Below are positions 30,593 through 42,440 of a stretch of 64,000 bases of DNA, one piece after another (the first letter of the stretch is position 1; the number at the start of each line of letters is the position of its first letter). The stretch comes from Ligustrum vulgare (Eukaryota; Streptophyta; Magnoliopsida; Lamiales; Oleaceae): the NCBI GenBank assembly GCA_963555705.1, contig OY743187.1, forward strand, positions 14,522,133-14,586,132. The letters are read 5' to 3'. Position numbers and translations under genes: made by a program. The notes under the pieces were generated by a model, which saw only the letters and a program-made list of their open reading frames with translations, was not told the origin of the DNA and did not search any database.

Positions 30593-32180
30593 CAATACCT
30601 TAATTGGCTCAAAAGATTACTCATACTTATATTTATAAGTCATAAATCATATTCCCAAAATTTAATCACAAGGCCAAAGTTCATAATAAATTTCTCTTCA
30701 ATATAGAGGCATAATTCACTTACTTAACATAATAGCCATTACTTAATTCCCAATAACCAAATCTTTAAATCTCTAACTTCATAATGCTTCTCATAAAAGT
30801 CTCATTAAAATCATATCACTTATAATCTTAACATCTCATAAAACTTCATAAAAATGGCTCGCTATTTCTCATTAAATCTAAATGATAGATAATCTGAACA
30901 TATTTCTAATCATTTCTTTTGACTTCTTATACTTAGTGCCATGTCTAAAATCAATTATGCAAAGTCCATTTAAGGTTCATCATTTCTAAACTCGAGGACA
31001 ACAATTATTTTGAAAATCATTCTTAAGTCATATTATTCCCATTATGCTCAACACCCGTTCTCTTTCTTTCTTTCCGAATTTTTTTCAGAATTGAAACTTG
31101 AAGAGTGGTACCAATAATCATCCACAGTTTTTCCTTGCTTTTAAGCAAAGGTAGTGATAAAGGGATAAATTATTGAACCGAAAATTGAAACTTGAAGAGG
31201 AAGTACTAATAACCATCCACAGTTTTTCCCTTGTTTTTACACAAAGGTAGTGATAAAGGGATAAATTATTGTACAAATTCATTATTAATTTTGTTTGTTT
31301 AATATATTATTCCATATATTTTTTGGCAAAAGTTACGAACCAACTTATTTTTCTAATTTAGTCAGTCTTACTAAGCTTAATATGAACCAAAATTCATATC
31401 AATATCCTCTATGTCTCATGATTCTACATAAAAAGGAATAAATTAAAATTCAGGCTTCTATCAATTCATATCATACTCAACATGTATATTTCACTTAAAT
31501 ATTCATAACATATGAAGATTTCATACTTAACATGTCTTAATAAAATCGTAAATGACTTGCAAAGCATATAACATACCTGGTTCGAGGAGTCAATACGTGG
31601 AGAGTGACATAGTAGAGTGATGAGTTAAAATATTTCATATAATCTTATTTTCCTTTAATCAACAATAATTTAATGTGGTTGTATCCAAATCAACATTTTC
31701 TTGAATCATAATTCCTAATTAATCACAGTCTTCAAAACAAATCCAATATCGATATAGTAATTATCTCCCCCATCAATAATTAATAACTTAACCCAAATAA
31801 AATTTATCGTCAAATCTTATTTTTCCTTTAGTCCCCGAACTTCTAGAAATTTATCAAAGACATCAATATAAACATCATATCACTAACTAATTATATTCCA
31901 TAAAATTTTCAGGACATTACAAACTCCCTTGCTTAAAATGAATTTTGTCCTTGAAATTCGCACATCAAATTTCATCATGCTTTTCAAAATCATAACCATA
32001 CTTGACATGTGAAAATTCAACTTTTTTTTTTATAATGAATAGTGATTTCGTTCACTGTTCATCATGAATAGCACGTCGTTTTACTGTTCACGTGAATAGT
32101 GATTTTTTTTTTTTTTTTAAAGAAATAAAATTTCAAAAATCTACAGAATCGTTTTTAAAACTCTTTTCTCTGATACCAAC
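30593..32180 (-). other. E1 internal non-coding region adjacent to its PBS
   Basis: Reverse counterpart of E2 21,680-23,100, including the 95-bp repeats (31,082-31,270) and, at 32,168-32,180, the PBS. No ORF of note. Confidence 0.75.
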
Positions 32181-34874
32181 TGTGACGACCCGAATTCTCG
32201 ACCATTCGAGTGCCATTAAAAGTGACTCATATCATATTATCGAGACTTAAATAGAAATGTAAAATTATTCAAAAGAATAATTAGAATCCCATAATTTTAT
32301 TTGTGAATAAAAATAGAACATAATTTTCTTACATAAAGTTCAACATAATTATCTCATCAATCTTAACCACTTTTGCCACTTCCATGTTGACCGCCTCGAA
32401 CCTTCAATTATCTGAAAATGGTAAATATCGTGGAGTGAGATTTATAAAATCCCAGTAAGTATACCAAGCATAAATTTTCTTTTGAAAGCATATGGATCAT
32501 TTTCATCATAACATAGGATAGGATCGAAATACTCATAAACATAGGGAGACACAAGAATTTTACCGAACTTAAATGGCAAGAATTCTTATGTGTAGCGCTA
32601 CTAAACTCCGGTCCCCTTAGCATAATCATAAACATATCATATGGAACCCATAACAATCTTGTGAGATTGATTTCATAGCAATGATCCAAACATTTTCATA
32701 AAAACATAAGATATACTTACTTGTCATAAAAACATACTTACTTTTCATAAAAACATAAGATATACTTACTTGTCATAAAAACATACTTACTTTTCATAAA
32801 AACATAAGGTGTATTTACCTTTCATAAAAACATACTTACTTTTCATAAAAACATAAGATATACTTACTTGTCATAAAAACATACTTACTTTTCATAAAAA
32901 CATAAGGTGTATTTACCTTTCATAAAAACATACTTACTTTTCATAAAAACATAAGATATACTTACTTGTCATAAAAACATACTTACTTTTCATAAAAACA
33001 TAAGGTGTATTTACCTTTCATAAAAAACATACTTACTTTTCATAAAAACATAAGATATACTTACTTGTCATAAAAACATACTTACTTTTCATAAAAACAT
33101 AAGGTGTATTTACCTTTCATAAAAACATACTTACTTTTCATAAAAACATAAGATATACTTACTTGTCATAAAAACATACTTACTTTTCATAAAAACATAA
33201 GGTGTATTTACCTTTCATAAAAACATACTTACTTTTCATAAAAACATAAGATATACTTACTTGTCATAAAAACATACTTACTTTTCATAAAAACATAAGG
33301 TGTATTTACCTTTCATAAAAACATACTTACTTTTCATAAAAACATAAGATATACTTACTTGTCATAAAAACATACTTACTTTTCATAAAAACATAAGGTG
33401 TATTTACCTTTCATAAAAAACATACTTACTTTTCATAAAAACATAAGATATACTTACTTGTCATAAAAACATACTTACTTTTCATAAAAACATAAGGTGT
33501 ATTTACCTTTCATAAAAAAACATACTTACTTTTCATAAAAACATAAGATATACTTACTTGTCATAAAAACATACTTACTTTTCATAAAAACATAAGGTGT
33601 ATTTACCTTTCATAAAAACATACTTACTTTTCATAAAAACATAAGATATACTTACTTGTCATAAAAACATACTTACTTTTCATAAAAACATAAGGTGTAT
33701 TTACCTTTCATAAAAACATACTTACTTTTCATAAAAACATAAGATATACTTACTTGTCATAAAAACATACTTACTTTTCATAAAAACATAAGGTGTATTT
33801 ACCTTTCATAAAAAACATACTTACTTTTCATAAAAACATAAGATATACTTACTTGTCATAAAAACATACTTACTTTTCATAAAAACATAAGGTGTATTTA
33901 CCTTTCATAAAAAAACATACTTACTTTTCATAAAAACATAAGATATACTTACTTGTCATAAAAACATACTTACTTTTCATAAAAACATAAGGTGTATTTA
34001 CCTTTCATAAAAACATACTTACTTTTCATAAAAACATAAGATATACTTACTTGTCATAAAAACATACTTACTTTTCATAAAAACATAAGGTGTATTTACC
34101 TTTCATAAAAAAACATACTTACTTTTCATAAAAACATAAGATATACTTACCTTTTAAAAGATTAAAATGAAGTGTAGTAGTAAATGGACCAAAACTTTCT
34201 TGACCACCTTGAATTTCTCTTACTTGTGGATTTTGTCAAGAGATTGGAAATAAGTGTATATGTGTAGAGTTGTGTGTAAAAGAGATGGGTTTAAATAGAT
34301 GTATAAAGTTGGCATATTGTAAACATAATCATTCAATTCTATTAATTTTAACACATCCTTTTCTTAAAGTAAAGCACCATTCATATACTTTTCCATATTT
34401 ATACAAATATTATGCTCTTCATGATTACATATAATGGAGTATATAATTCATTCATATACTTTTCCATATTTATACAAATATTATACTCTTCATGATTACA
34501 TATAATGGAGTATATAATTCATTCATATACTTTTTCATATTTATTAAATTAAGATTCTCATAATTATTATATATAATGGAACCTCTCATGCTTGCATATA
34601 TTTTCTTAATTTCAATAATAAAAATAATTTTTGTATAAATAAATATTGGGATAACATTGAATTAAGTACTTGGACTTAATATACTTTAAATCAAGAGAAT
34701 GGAGATATTTTTAGAAATTCGGAATTTAATTTAAAATCGAACGATCTCGATTATTTCTTGACTTGGCTATACGAATACGTCGTGGCGTTAACTTAATAAA
34801 AATGGGTGAAATAGTAGCGACACGATTTTCTATTAAAATAATTATTAATCGCGTAAAAATTCTTGGTCGCTACA
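32181..34874 (-). repeat. E1 5' LTR (LTR E), 2694 bp
   Basis: TG...CA ends. The ~94-bp array is greatly expanded (about 32,695-34,148) compared with LTR A, whereas the 72-bp array is short (about 34,377-34,540). The two LTRs of E1 therefore differ by about 450 bp, nearly all by repeat copy number. Confidence 0.9.
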
Positions 34875-37800
34875 GTTCCATCTATTGGCTCCTCTATACT
34901 TGGACCACCACCCTCATCTGATTCCAGGTTGACTGATCTTAGTGAGCAGTTTCAGAAGTTTTTAGCCTCGCAGCCACATGCCATGTCTGCCTCTACTCAT
35001 GAAGGTTTTTCCTCTCAGAATTCCTCAGGTAAACCTTCCTCATGGATTTTTGACTCGGGTGCTTCCAAGCATATGTCTTCTAACTCATCACTTTTTGACT
35101 CTTTATATCCTTCTACGTCGTCTACATCTGTTATGACTGCTGATGGCTCCCCGTTGTCTTTAGTAGGCGTTGGTTCTGTTCATACTTCTAATCTATCTCT
35201 TTCAGATGTCTATTGTGTTCCCGGTCTTACTTTAAATCTTATCTCTGTTGGTCAATTATGTGATTCTGGACATTCTGTTCACTTTACTTCTACTTGTTGT
35301 TATGTACATGATCCGCAGTCTCAGAAGCTGATTGGGATAGGCCATAGGCAGAGAGGAGGACTTTATGTTCTGGATAGTCTGAAACCAGCGCATGTTGCAG
35401 CCTCTAGTATTGATTTATCATCGTTTCATTTGAATTCTTCTTCTTCTAATTTCTATTTATGGCATTCTCACCTTGGACATGTGTCTGTTAGTCATTTAAA
35501 ATTTTTAGCTTCTAAAGGTTGTTTAGGAGACTTGAAACCTCATGACATTTCTGATTGTAGTGGTTGCAAACTTGCTAAATTCTCTGCTTTACCTTTTCCT
35601 CGTAGTGTTTCTTCTTCTGTTGCATCATTTGATCTTGTACACTCAGATGTGTGGGGCCCTGCTCCTGTTTCTACTAAAGGAGGGTCCCGATATTATGTTT
35701 CATTTATTGATGATTGTAGTCGTTATTGTTGGGTATATCTTATGAAGCGACGTTCTGAATTTCTTTCTATTTACCGTTCATTCAGAGCACTCATTAAAAC
35801 TCAACATTCTGCTATCATTAAATGTTTTCGATGTGATTTGGGTGGGGAATATGTTTCTACTGATTTTCGTGAGTTGCTTGCTCTTGATGGTACAATCCAT
35901 CAAACTTCCTGTACTGATACTCCTCAACAGAATGGTGTTGCTAAACGTAAGCATAGACACATTATTGAAACTGCTCGTTCCCTTCTTCTATCTGCCAAGG
36001 TACCTAGTGAATTTTGGGGAGAGACTGTTCTCACCGCTGTCTATTTGATTAATAGGATACCATCTTCTCACACATCTGGTTTGTCACCATTTCAATCTTT
36101 GTTTAGTTATTCTCCTGATTATTCTCTCTTAAAAGTCTTTGGGTGCACTTGTTTTGTTCTTCATCCCACCACAGAACGTAGTAAATTAACTCCACGTTCA
36201 GCTATTTGTGTCTTCTTAGGATATGGTGTGGGACAAAAAGGTTATCGATGTTTTGATCCTGTTAGTCACAAGTTATATGTCTCTCGTAATGTTATGTTTC
36301 TTGAACACATTCCGTTCTTTTCTATTACTGATAATACTTCTCACATGACTACATTAGATCTCATTTGTATTGATCCATTCACCGACGACATTGATAGACC
36401 ACCTACACCCACTCCTACTATCTCTTCTCCATCTTCGTCACATGCTACAGGTACACATGCGCCATCTCAGAATGTCCTTCCTTCTCCTATGGCTCCCCAA
36501 GCACCATCTGAGGCTGAGAATCCGCTGTCTCCCCCTCCTCGATATCCCCAACGTATACGTAAGTCTACTCACTTACCTGATTTTGATTATTCTTGTTACT
36601 CTGAATCCTTTTGTTGTTTCTTGTCTTCCATTCATAAGCTTTCTGAACCTTCCTCCTATAAAGAAGCAGCTTTAGATCCCCTTTGGCAACATGCTATGAC
36701 TAATGAACTCTCTGCTCTACATAAGACAGACACTTAGGAATTAGTTTCCTTACCACTGGGTAAACATGTTATTGGATCTCGTTGGGTCTATAAAATTAAG
36801 ACTAAATCTGATGGTTCAGTTGAGCGTTATAAGGCTCGATTGGTTGCTAAGGGATTTTCTCGACAGTATGGCTTGGATTGTGAGGAGACATTTGCCCCTG
36901 TTGCAAAAATGACTACTGTATGTACACTTATCACAGTTGCTTCTGTTCGTCGGTGGAGTCTCTCTCAAATGGATGTTAAAAATGCCTTCTTGAATGGAAA
37001 TCTTCAAGAAGATGTTTATATGGTTCCTCCACCTGGTGTTCCTCATTCTCCTGGATTTGTTTGCAAACTCAAGAAAGCTTTATATGGTCTCAAACAAGCA
37101 CCTCGTGCTTGGTTTGAGAGGTTCTCTACAGTTGTTCTCTCTCTTGGTTTTACATCTAGCCATCATGATTCTGCCTTGTTCTGCAAGTCTACTCCCGCTG
37201 GTCGTATCCTCCTTCTATTGTATGTTGATGACATGATCATTACTGGTGATGATGTTGTGGGGATAACTTATCTAAAATCTGAATTGACTTGTCTTTTTGA
37301 AATGAAGGATTTGGGTCCCTTATCCTACTTTATAGGGATTGAGGTTGCTTCTTCTCCTAGAGGTTTTATGCTCTCTCAGTCTAAATATGCCTTAGATGTC
37401 ATTGAGCGTGCTCGCCTTACTGATACTAAAACAACTGATACTCCTATTGAGACTAATGTTCGTTACTCACCTTCTAATGGTGAACCATTAACAGATCCTG
37501 ATTTATATCGCACTATTGTTGGTTCTCTTGTTTATCTTACCATCACTAGGCCTGACATTGCTTATGTTGTACATGTTGTTAGTCAATTTGTTTCAGCACC
37601 TACCATGGTTCACTGGGCAGCGGTTGTTCGGATCTTGCGCTATCTCCGTGGCTCTTGTTTTCAGAGTCTTTTATTCCCATCGACCTCCTCTTTAGAGCTT
37701 CGTGCTTACTCCGATGCAGATTGGGCCGGGAACCCAACTGATCGTAAGTCCACTACTGGTTTTTGTGTATTTTTGGGTGATTCTCTTATCTCTTGGAAAA

Positions 37801-38174
37801 GTAAGAAGCAATCAGTAGTTTCTCGCTCATCTACTGAAGCAGAATATCGTGCCACGGCCTCCACTACTACTGAGATTGTGTGGTTACATTGGCTACTTGC
37901 AAATATGGGTGTTCACCTTTCCTCTCCCACCCCCTTGTATTGTGACAATAAGAGTGCCATACAAATCTCACACAATTCTGTGTTCCATGAGCGCACGAAG
38001 CACATTGAGATTGACTGTCATCTTGTTCGTCGTCATCTTCAACATGAGACTATTGTCTTACCTTTTGTCTCTTCCTCGTTGCAGCTAGCAGACTTCTTCA
38101 CAAAGTGCCATCCGACTCATTGCTTTCGATTTTTACTTGACAAACTCTCGCTGCTTCTTGCTATAACATCTTGA
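34875..38174 (+). pseudogene. C1 copia pol (protease, integrase, RT, RNase H), inactivated
   Basis: Continues the C1 gag frame. Protease: WIFDSGASKHMSS. Pre-integrase: WHSHLGH then CSGCKLAK. Integrase: HSDVWGP and FRCDLGGEY supply the two aspartates, but the third catalytic residue is lost, since QQNGVAKRKHRH has Lys where Glu is expected. A TAG at 36,735-36,737 interrupts the frame between integrase and RT, where a Trp codon is usual; the frame then continues unbroken to 38,174. RT keeps YVDDM, and RNase H keeps YSDADWAG, STEAEY and DNKSA. So there are two stops in gag-pol, one dead integrase site and the 20-kb insertion. Upstream gag is at 13,653-14,500. Confidence 0.92.
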
Positions 38175-38187
38175 GTTTGCGGGAAGA

Positions 38188-38391
38188 TGTTAGAATAATT
38201 AGCATAATTAGTTTATTATAATTATAGAAGCTTTCCTTATTATAGCTTTCCTAGTTTAGATTGTATTATGTTTATATATAGTTTTGAGTATTATGATTAA
38301 TTCAATATATTTTTCTTGATAATTCATTTTAGGGTTGCCTCACATCTCTCTTTCTTTCTTTCTTCTTGATTAATTTGTTGAACATATATAA

Positions 38392-38486
<95 letters not shown>

Positions 38487-38501
38487 ATTGAGTTTTCTAC
38501 A
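38188..38501 (+). repeat. C1 3' LTR, 314 bp, with (TA)n(TG)n expansion
   Basis: Same ends as the 5' LTR but about 78 bp longer because a short TA/TG stretch has grown into a microsatellite at about 38,397-38,486. Confidence 0.9.
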
Positions 38502-38506
38502 TCAAA

Positions 38507-39324
38507 AACTAGAAAATAAACAAAAAATGTTAGAAAACGAAAGAACGCTGCTCTGCTTCGAATGCTTGAAGGTCAGAACATATTTATTTGCTGAAAGACG
38601 TTGTGAATTGCACGTTCTTTTAGAACTAAACACTGACGGAGAGGAGTGAAGAACACAGATCGCAGAGGCGCGGAATGGAGGGAGAAATTGTTTAGCTATG
38701 GCTTTTGTGTCTGTACTCCAGAGCCCGATCTTTTACGATTTTACTGTTTTAGATTTGCCTTGGGCTTGCGGGTCGAGGTGTGCTGGAGTTGAGATACAAA
38801 CTTTAAGCCCATGTTTGTTATTGTATTGTAAGAATATTAAGTTTTTAACTGTGAAGTGAAATTGAAAATAACAAATCATTAACAAATTTTTTAAATTGTA
38901 ATTGAAAATTTTAATTTTAATTGTAAATTTTTTTTTGCAGGTTGACAGTTTGAAACGGGTTTTGAAAACTGAAACTTAAACTAAACCATTTAAAAGTGGT
39001 TTTGTTTGAATTAAAACCAAAACGTTGACGGGTCCCTGTGGATATGAATCAACTGTTTCGAAATTGCGAGTTCATTTCGGTATGACGATTTTGTTGTACA
39101 GCCCTATTTGGAAGCTACTTATTTCTTGGGCCTTCTTTTCGCACTATTTTGGATATGAAAATAATGATCAAAATCGAATTAATTTTCTACGCCTGCGACT
39201 AAAGTGATAAGAGTAGGCTTAACAAAAGGAAATAAGAAAAAGAATTGTCATAAAGCAAAAGGATGAATATGGAGAGATCTCTCAAAAGAATTGATCCTTT
39301 GAGCCAAAACTGGAATCTAATGCT

Positions 39325-39395
<71 letters not shown>

Positions 39396-39849
39396 GTGAG
39401 TTGCTCATTAGGTTCATTGTCGTGATGATGAAAGTCATTTGCAATATGAAAAAGGAAAAAAAATTCTGAAACCTTATGTAATGAATAATGAACTTACTGT
39501 TATTCCAGATATATTTTAAAAATTTGTCGATGGAAAAGCTAAAAAACTCATCTCTTACCTAAAATGGACGATACATTAATTAAAGTCAAATATGTGACAA
39601 CGTGTGCAAAGATATAATTGGTTTTTATTTATGGTAGGTAGGAGATTAATTATGGAAAAAGCTAAGCAACATATGTAGTCGAGGGAAGGGGAAAAACATG
39701 TTTATAATAGTAGTGAAATAATAGATAATTTTATGTAAAAAATATATTAAACCCTATTTATGTAATTTTACTTAAAATTATTTAAGTAAGCCTCAATTTT
39801 GTGGTGATTAAAATTAAATTTTTAATAATTTTTTATAATAGTTGATGAG
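38507..39849. other. Intergenic; possible promoter/5' exon of a disrupted minus-strand gene; (AG)n tract
   Basis: 38,507-38,740 is locally less AT-rich and, read on the minus strand, looks like a 5' UTR (see findings). A (AG)n microsatellite lies at 39,328-39,392. The rest is AT-rich without recognised genes. Confidence 0.4.
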
Positions 39850-40285
39850 TAGTGATGGCAATGGAGCGGATCGGTGCTGATCCAAATCCGCTTCACGAAA
39901 TTTCGGATCAGATCAAACAGTAAAAATCTCGGATCGTGTCGGGGTTGGATCGGGTCAAATCGGAACAAACATTAAGAAATTTTCGTTATATATTTTCGTT
40001 AACGACAAATAAATCAATACATAATTCATAAAATAACTAATATAATATTTAATTCATATAACCAAATATTACATATATAGAGAATTAATGATTTTGTATC
40101 AAATTTAATAAAAGATTACATATTTTATATTTAATAATTTATTTTTTTAATATTTTTTTAATTTAAAAAAAAAAAATCGGATCGCGGATCGGGTCGGATT
40201 GGATCACCCTTGATCCAAATCCGATCCACTGATCCACGGATCAGGATTTTTTCGAATCGGATCGGATTTTTTTGTCATCTCTATA
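39850..40285. mobile_element. hAT-like MITE
   Basis: Termini TAGtGATGgCA (left) and TGtCATCtCTA (right) are inverted repeats, flanked by near-identical octamers ttgatgag (39,842-39,849) and atgatgag (40,286-40,293), the 8-bp duplication size of hAT elements. The inside repeats cggatcggat words in both orientations and is non-coding. Confidence 0.68.
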
Positions 40286-40293
40286 ATGATGAG

Positions 40294-41585
40294 ATATGGT
40301 TGAAAAGTTGTGAGATTCATGAAAATATGATTGAAATTGATCGTTAAATTTGATTTAGATTAAAATTTAGAGTACTAAACAGAGATTAAAAAAAAAAAAA
40401 AAAAATCCTGATCTATAACTAACAAAAATCGTAGTGCATGTAGCCTGCAAATAAGTATTTTAACCCAAGCCAAACGAGATCTTAAGAATTTCATCCCAAA
40501 GGGTCCCAATCTAACCACCATTCCAATTTCTAGCAACCCCGCGAAGTCTAACACACGGTAGAGAATATTCTTTGCCGGTAATGAAATCCCCCTTTTTTTT
40601 TTTTTTAATTTTTACTATGCATTTTCTAAACTATTGATATTTCAACATGTCATGTCGAATAATGTATACTTTTTTTTTTTTGGTTCAAGAATGTTCGATT
40701 CATCTAATAGGAATCTTAAATCGGCGAATTAGCGTATTTTGATGACTGGATTTTCAAATGCTGTCATGATCTTGCAAGGTTTTCTTATTTACGTATTTTA
40801 AACAAAAGTTTGAACTATTGACTTATTTATGTGACGTGAGAATTGAAATGGAGTGAAAACACACATTTGTAGCTGAGAATTGTGTGTTAATGGTGACTGT
40901 TGTTCTAAACAATGTTGATTTTTGAACCATTTCTTGTTGAATTAGGTTAGAGCCTAAAGTTTCACGCTTTCATTTTATATGGTACAATGTTATTCTGTGA
41001 TTATTCAATTTCTATGAAGTTTTCTGGATCAGTACAAGTGACATCACGTTACTAGTTTTCACTTTTCTGAATCAAATGCGCAAGAAAAATAAAGTTGGGA
41101 AGAATATCATGCGATATTCATCAACACTGGGTTAAAAATTGTTTCCCTCAAGTCTGATTATTGAAAAAGTAGATTTCAGACATCCTAATTCCTAATTCCG
41201 TTGTTCCCACCGAAAGAGCGAAGAAAGCTTCTTGGAGTTGAGGATAGTGTCAACACATGAAAATAATCAAATACTCAAATACAAAAGCCTAATACAGAAG
41301 TTTTGAGCCCAATGCTGAGGCCCAGAATCAAGGTGATATTAAATGGTCTAGGCAATTGAGCCTTTGGGTAAGCTATGCAATTTCAGTGAGTTGGAAGGTG
41401 TGTATGATTGAACGTTTGGACGAGCGAAAAGCTCTACAATCTAACTCATGATCTATTTGAATTATTCTAGGAGTTATTCAAGACGTGAGCAGTTTGAAAA
41501 TTCATGAGCAGTTAAAAAGTCATGAACAGTTAATACAACATCAAAAGTCGATAAAAATGTGAATTTGGTGTAAATTCAGGCAACT
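40294..41585. other. Intergenic, no recognised gene
   Basis: AT-rich, with homopolymer tracts at 40,388-40,405, 40,592-40,608 and 40,671-40,681. I see no coding exon. Confidence 0.5.
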
Positions 41586-42440
41586 TTTTGGGTAACATGA
41601 GTATTTAGCTGGATAAAAACAAAGTGAATGACATATTAGAGGTCAAATTGCCTATTAGTGAAAAAGAATTGCAAGGATTTATGGGTCAAGTTAATTTCTT
41701 TAGGCGTTTTATTTACAATTGTGCAGGACGAACAAAATCATTTTTGCCTCTTTTAAAGCTAAAAAAGTAAGACAAGTTCGTCTGGAAAGAAGAACATTAA
41801 AAACTTCTGACAGCCTGAAGATATACTTATCAAGGCCACCAATGTTAGTTTCACCTATTCAAGGAAATCCAATGAAGGTATATATATCAGCTGAACATGA
41901 CTCTACAGCCGAAATGATTGCTCAAAAAGACCATGTGGGAAAAGAAAGAACAATTTACCATCTTAATAGGCAACTTAATAAATGTAAATACTCAGCTGTA
42001 GAAAAGTAATGCCTAGCTCTTTATTTTACATGTACAAAGTTAAGCGCTTACCTTCGATATATTACGATGTATTGGTATCAAAAGTAAATTTAATTAAGTA
42101 CATGTTCTCGCCCTGTATCACATCAAAGAATTGGATTATGGACTATGGCATTATCAGAATTTAAAATACAATACGTGCCACAAAAAACTACTAAAAATCA
42201 GGCGTTGATTGACTTTTTGGCCGATCATCCATATGTTAATATTCCAAGAGAAGTTGAATTAGAAACTGATTTATGCGACATAAAGCCATAGACATTGTAC
42301 TTTGATGCTTCAAAAACTGTCAAAGATGCAGGGGTCGAGATTGTGTAAATAGACCCGTTTGGAGCAAATCATCAATTTTCCTTTACTTTAGACGAACTAT
42401 GCACTAAGAGCGAAGCTGAATATGAAGCAGTTTAGAATTA
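41586..42440 (+). pseudogene. Ty3/gypsy pol fragment (RT end and RNase H)
   Basis: Blocks in order: LQGFMGQVNFFRRFI (end of RT), then an RNase H with SRPPMLVSPIQGNPMKVYIS, YHLNRQLNKCKYSAVEK and LSEFKIQYVPQKTTKNQALI, then LYFDASKTVKDAGVEIV (start of a second RNase H) and SEAEYEAV. Several stops and frameshifts separate them. It is a 0.85-kb decayed fragment without LTRs or integrase. Confidence 0.8.

Larger units (their letters stand above)
14501..34874 (-). mobile_element. Element E1: LOG-carrying LTR retroelement with nested E2 and solo LTR
   Basis: The element begins TGTGACGACCC and ends GGTCGCTACA, flanked by perfect 5-bp repeats GTTCC (14,496-14,500; 34,875-34,879). It lies in minus orientation: 5' LTR 32,181-34,874, PBS (TTGGTATCAGAG read on minus, 32,180-32,168), internal region, polypurine tract (16,741-16,753 read on minus), 3' LTR 14,501-16,740. 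Its internal region (16,741-19,592, 28,274-28,523 and 30,593-32,180; about 4.7 kb) is split by E2 and a solo LTR. It has no gag, protease, integrase or RT apart from a pol C-terminal relic. It carries two plus-strand ORFs, antisense to the element. Confidence 0.93.
13017..38501 (+). mobile_element. Copia LTR retrotransposon 'C1', interrupted by a nested block
   Basis: The 5' LTR is 13,017-13,252 and the 3' LTR 38,188-38,501, both TGTTAG...CTACA. A perfect PBS (TGGTATCAGAGC, from 13,253), a purine-rich tract (gcgggaaga) just before 38,188, and gag, protease, integrase, RT and RNase H in copia order are present. Flanking pentamers are ccaaa (13,012-13,016) and tcaaa (38,502-38,506), a target duplication with one change. 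Without the nested block the element is about 5.1 kb, normal for copia. Confidence 0.9.

Noticed and set aside
38428..38649. Open frame starting with (CV)n
   Set aside because: It is the translation of a (TG)n microsatellite.
39199..39469. Open frames of (LS)n and (RE)n
   Set aside because: They are translations of an (AG)n microsatellite on both strands.
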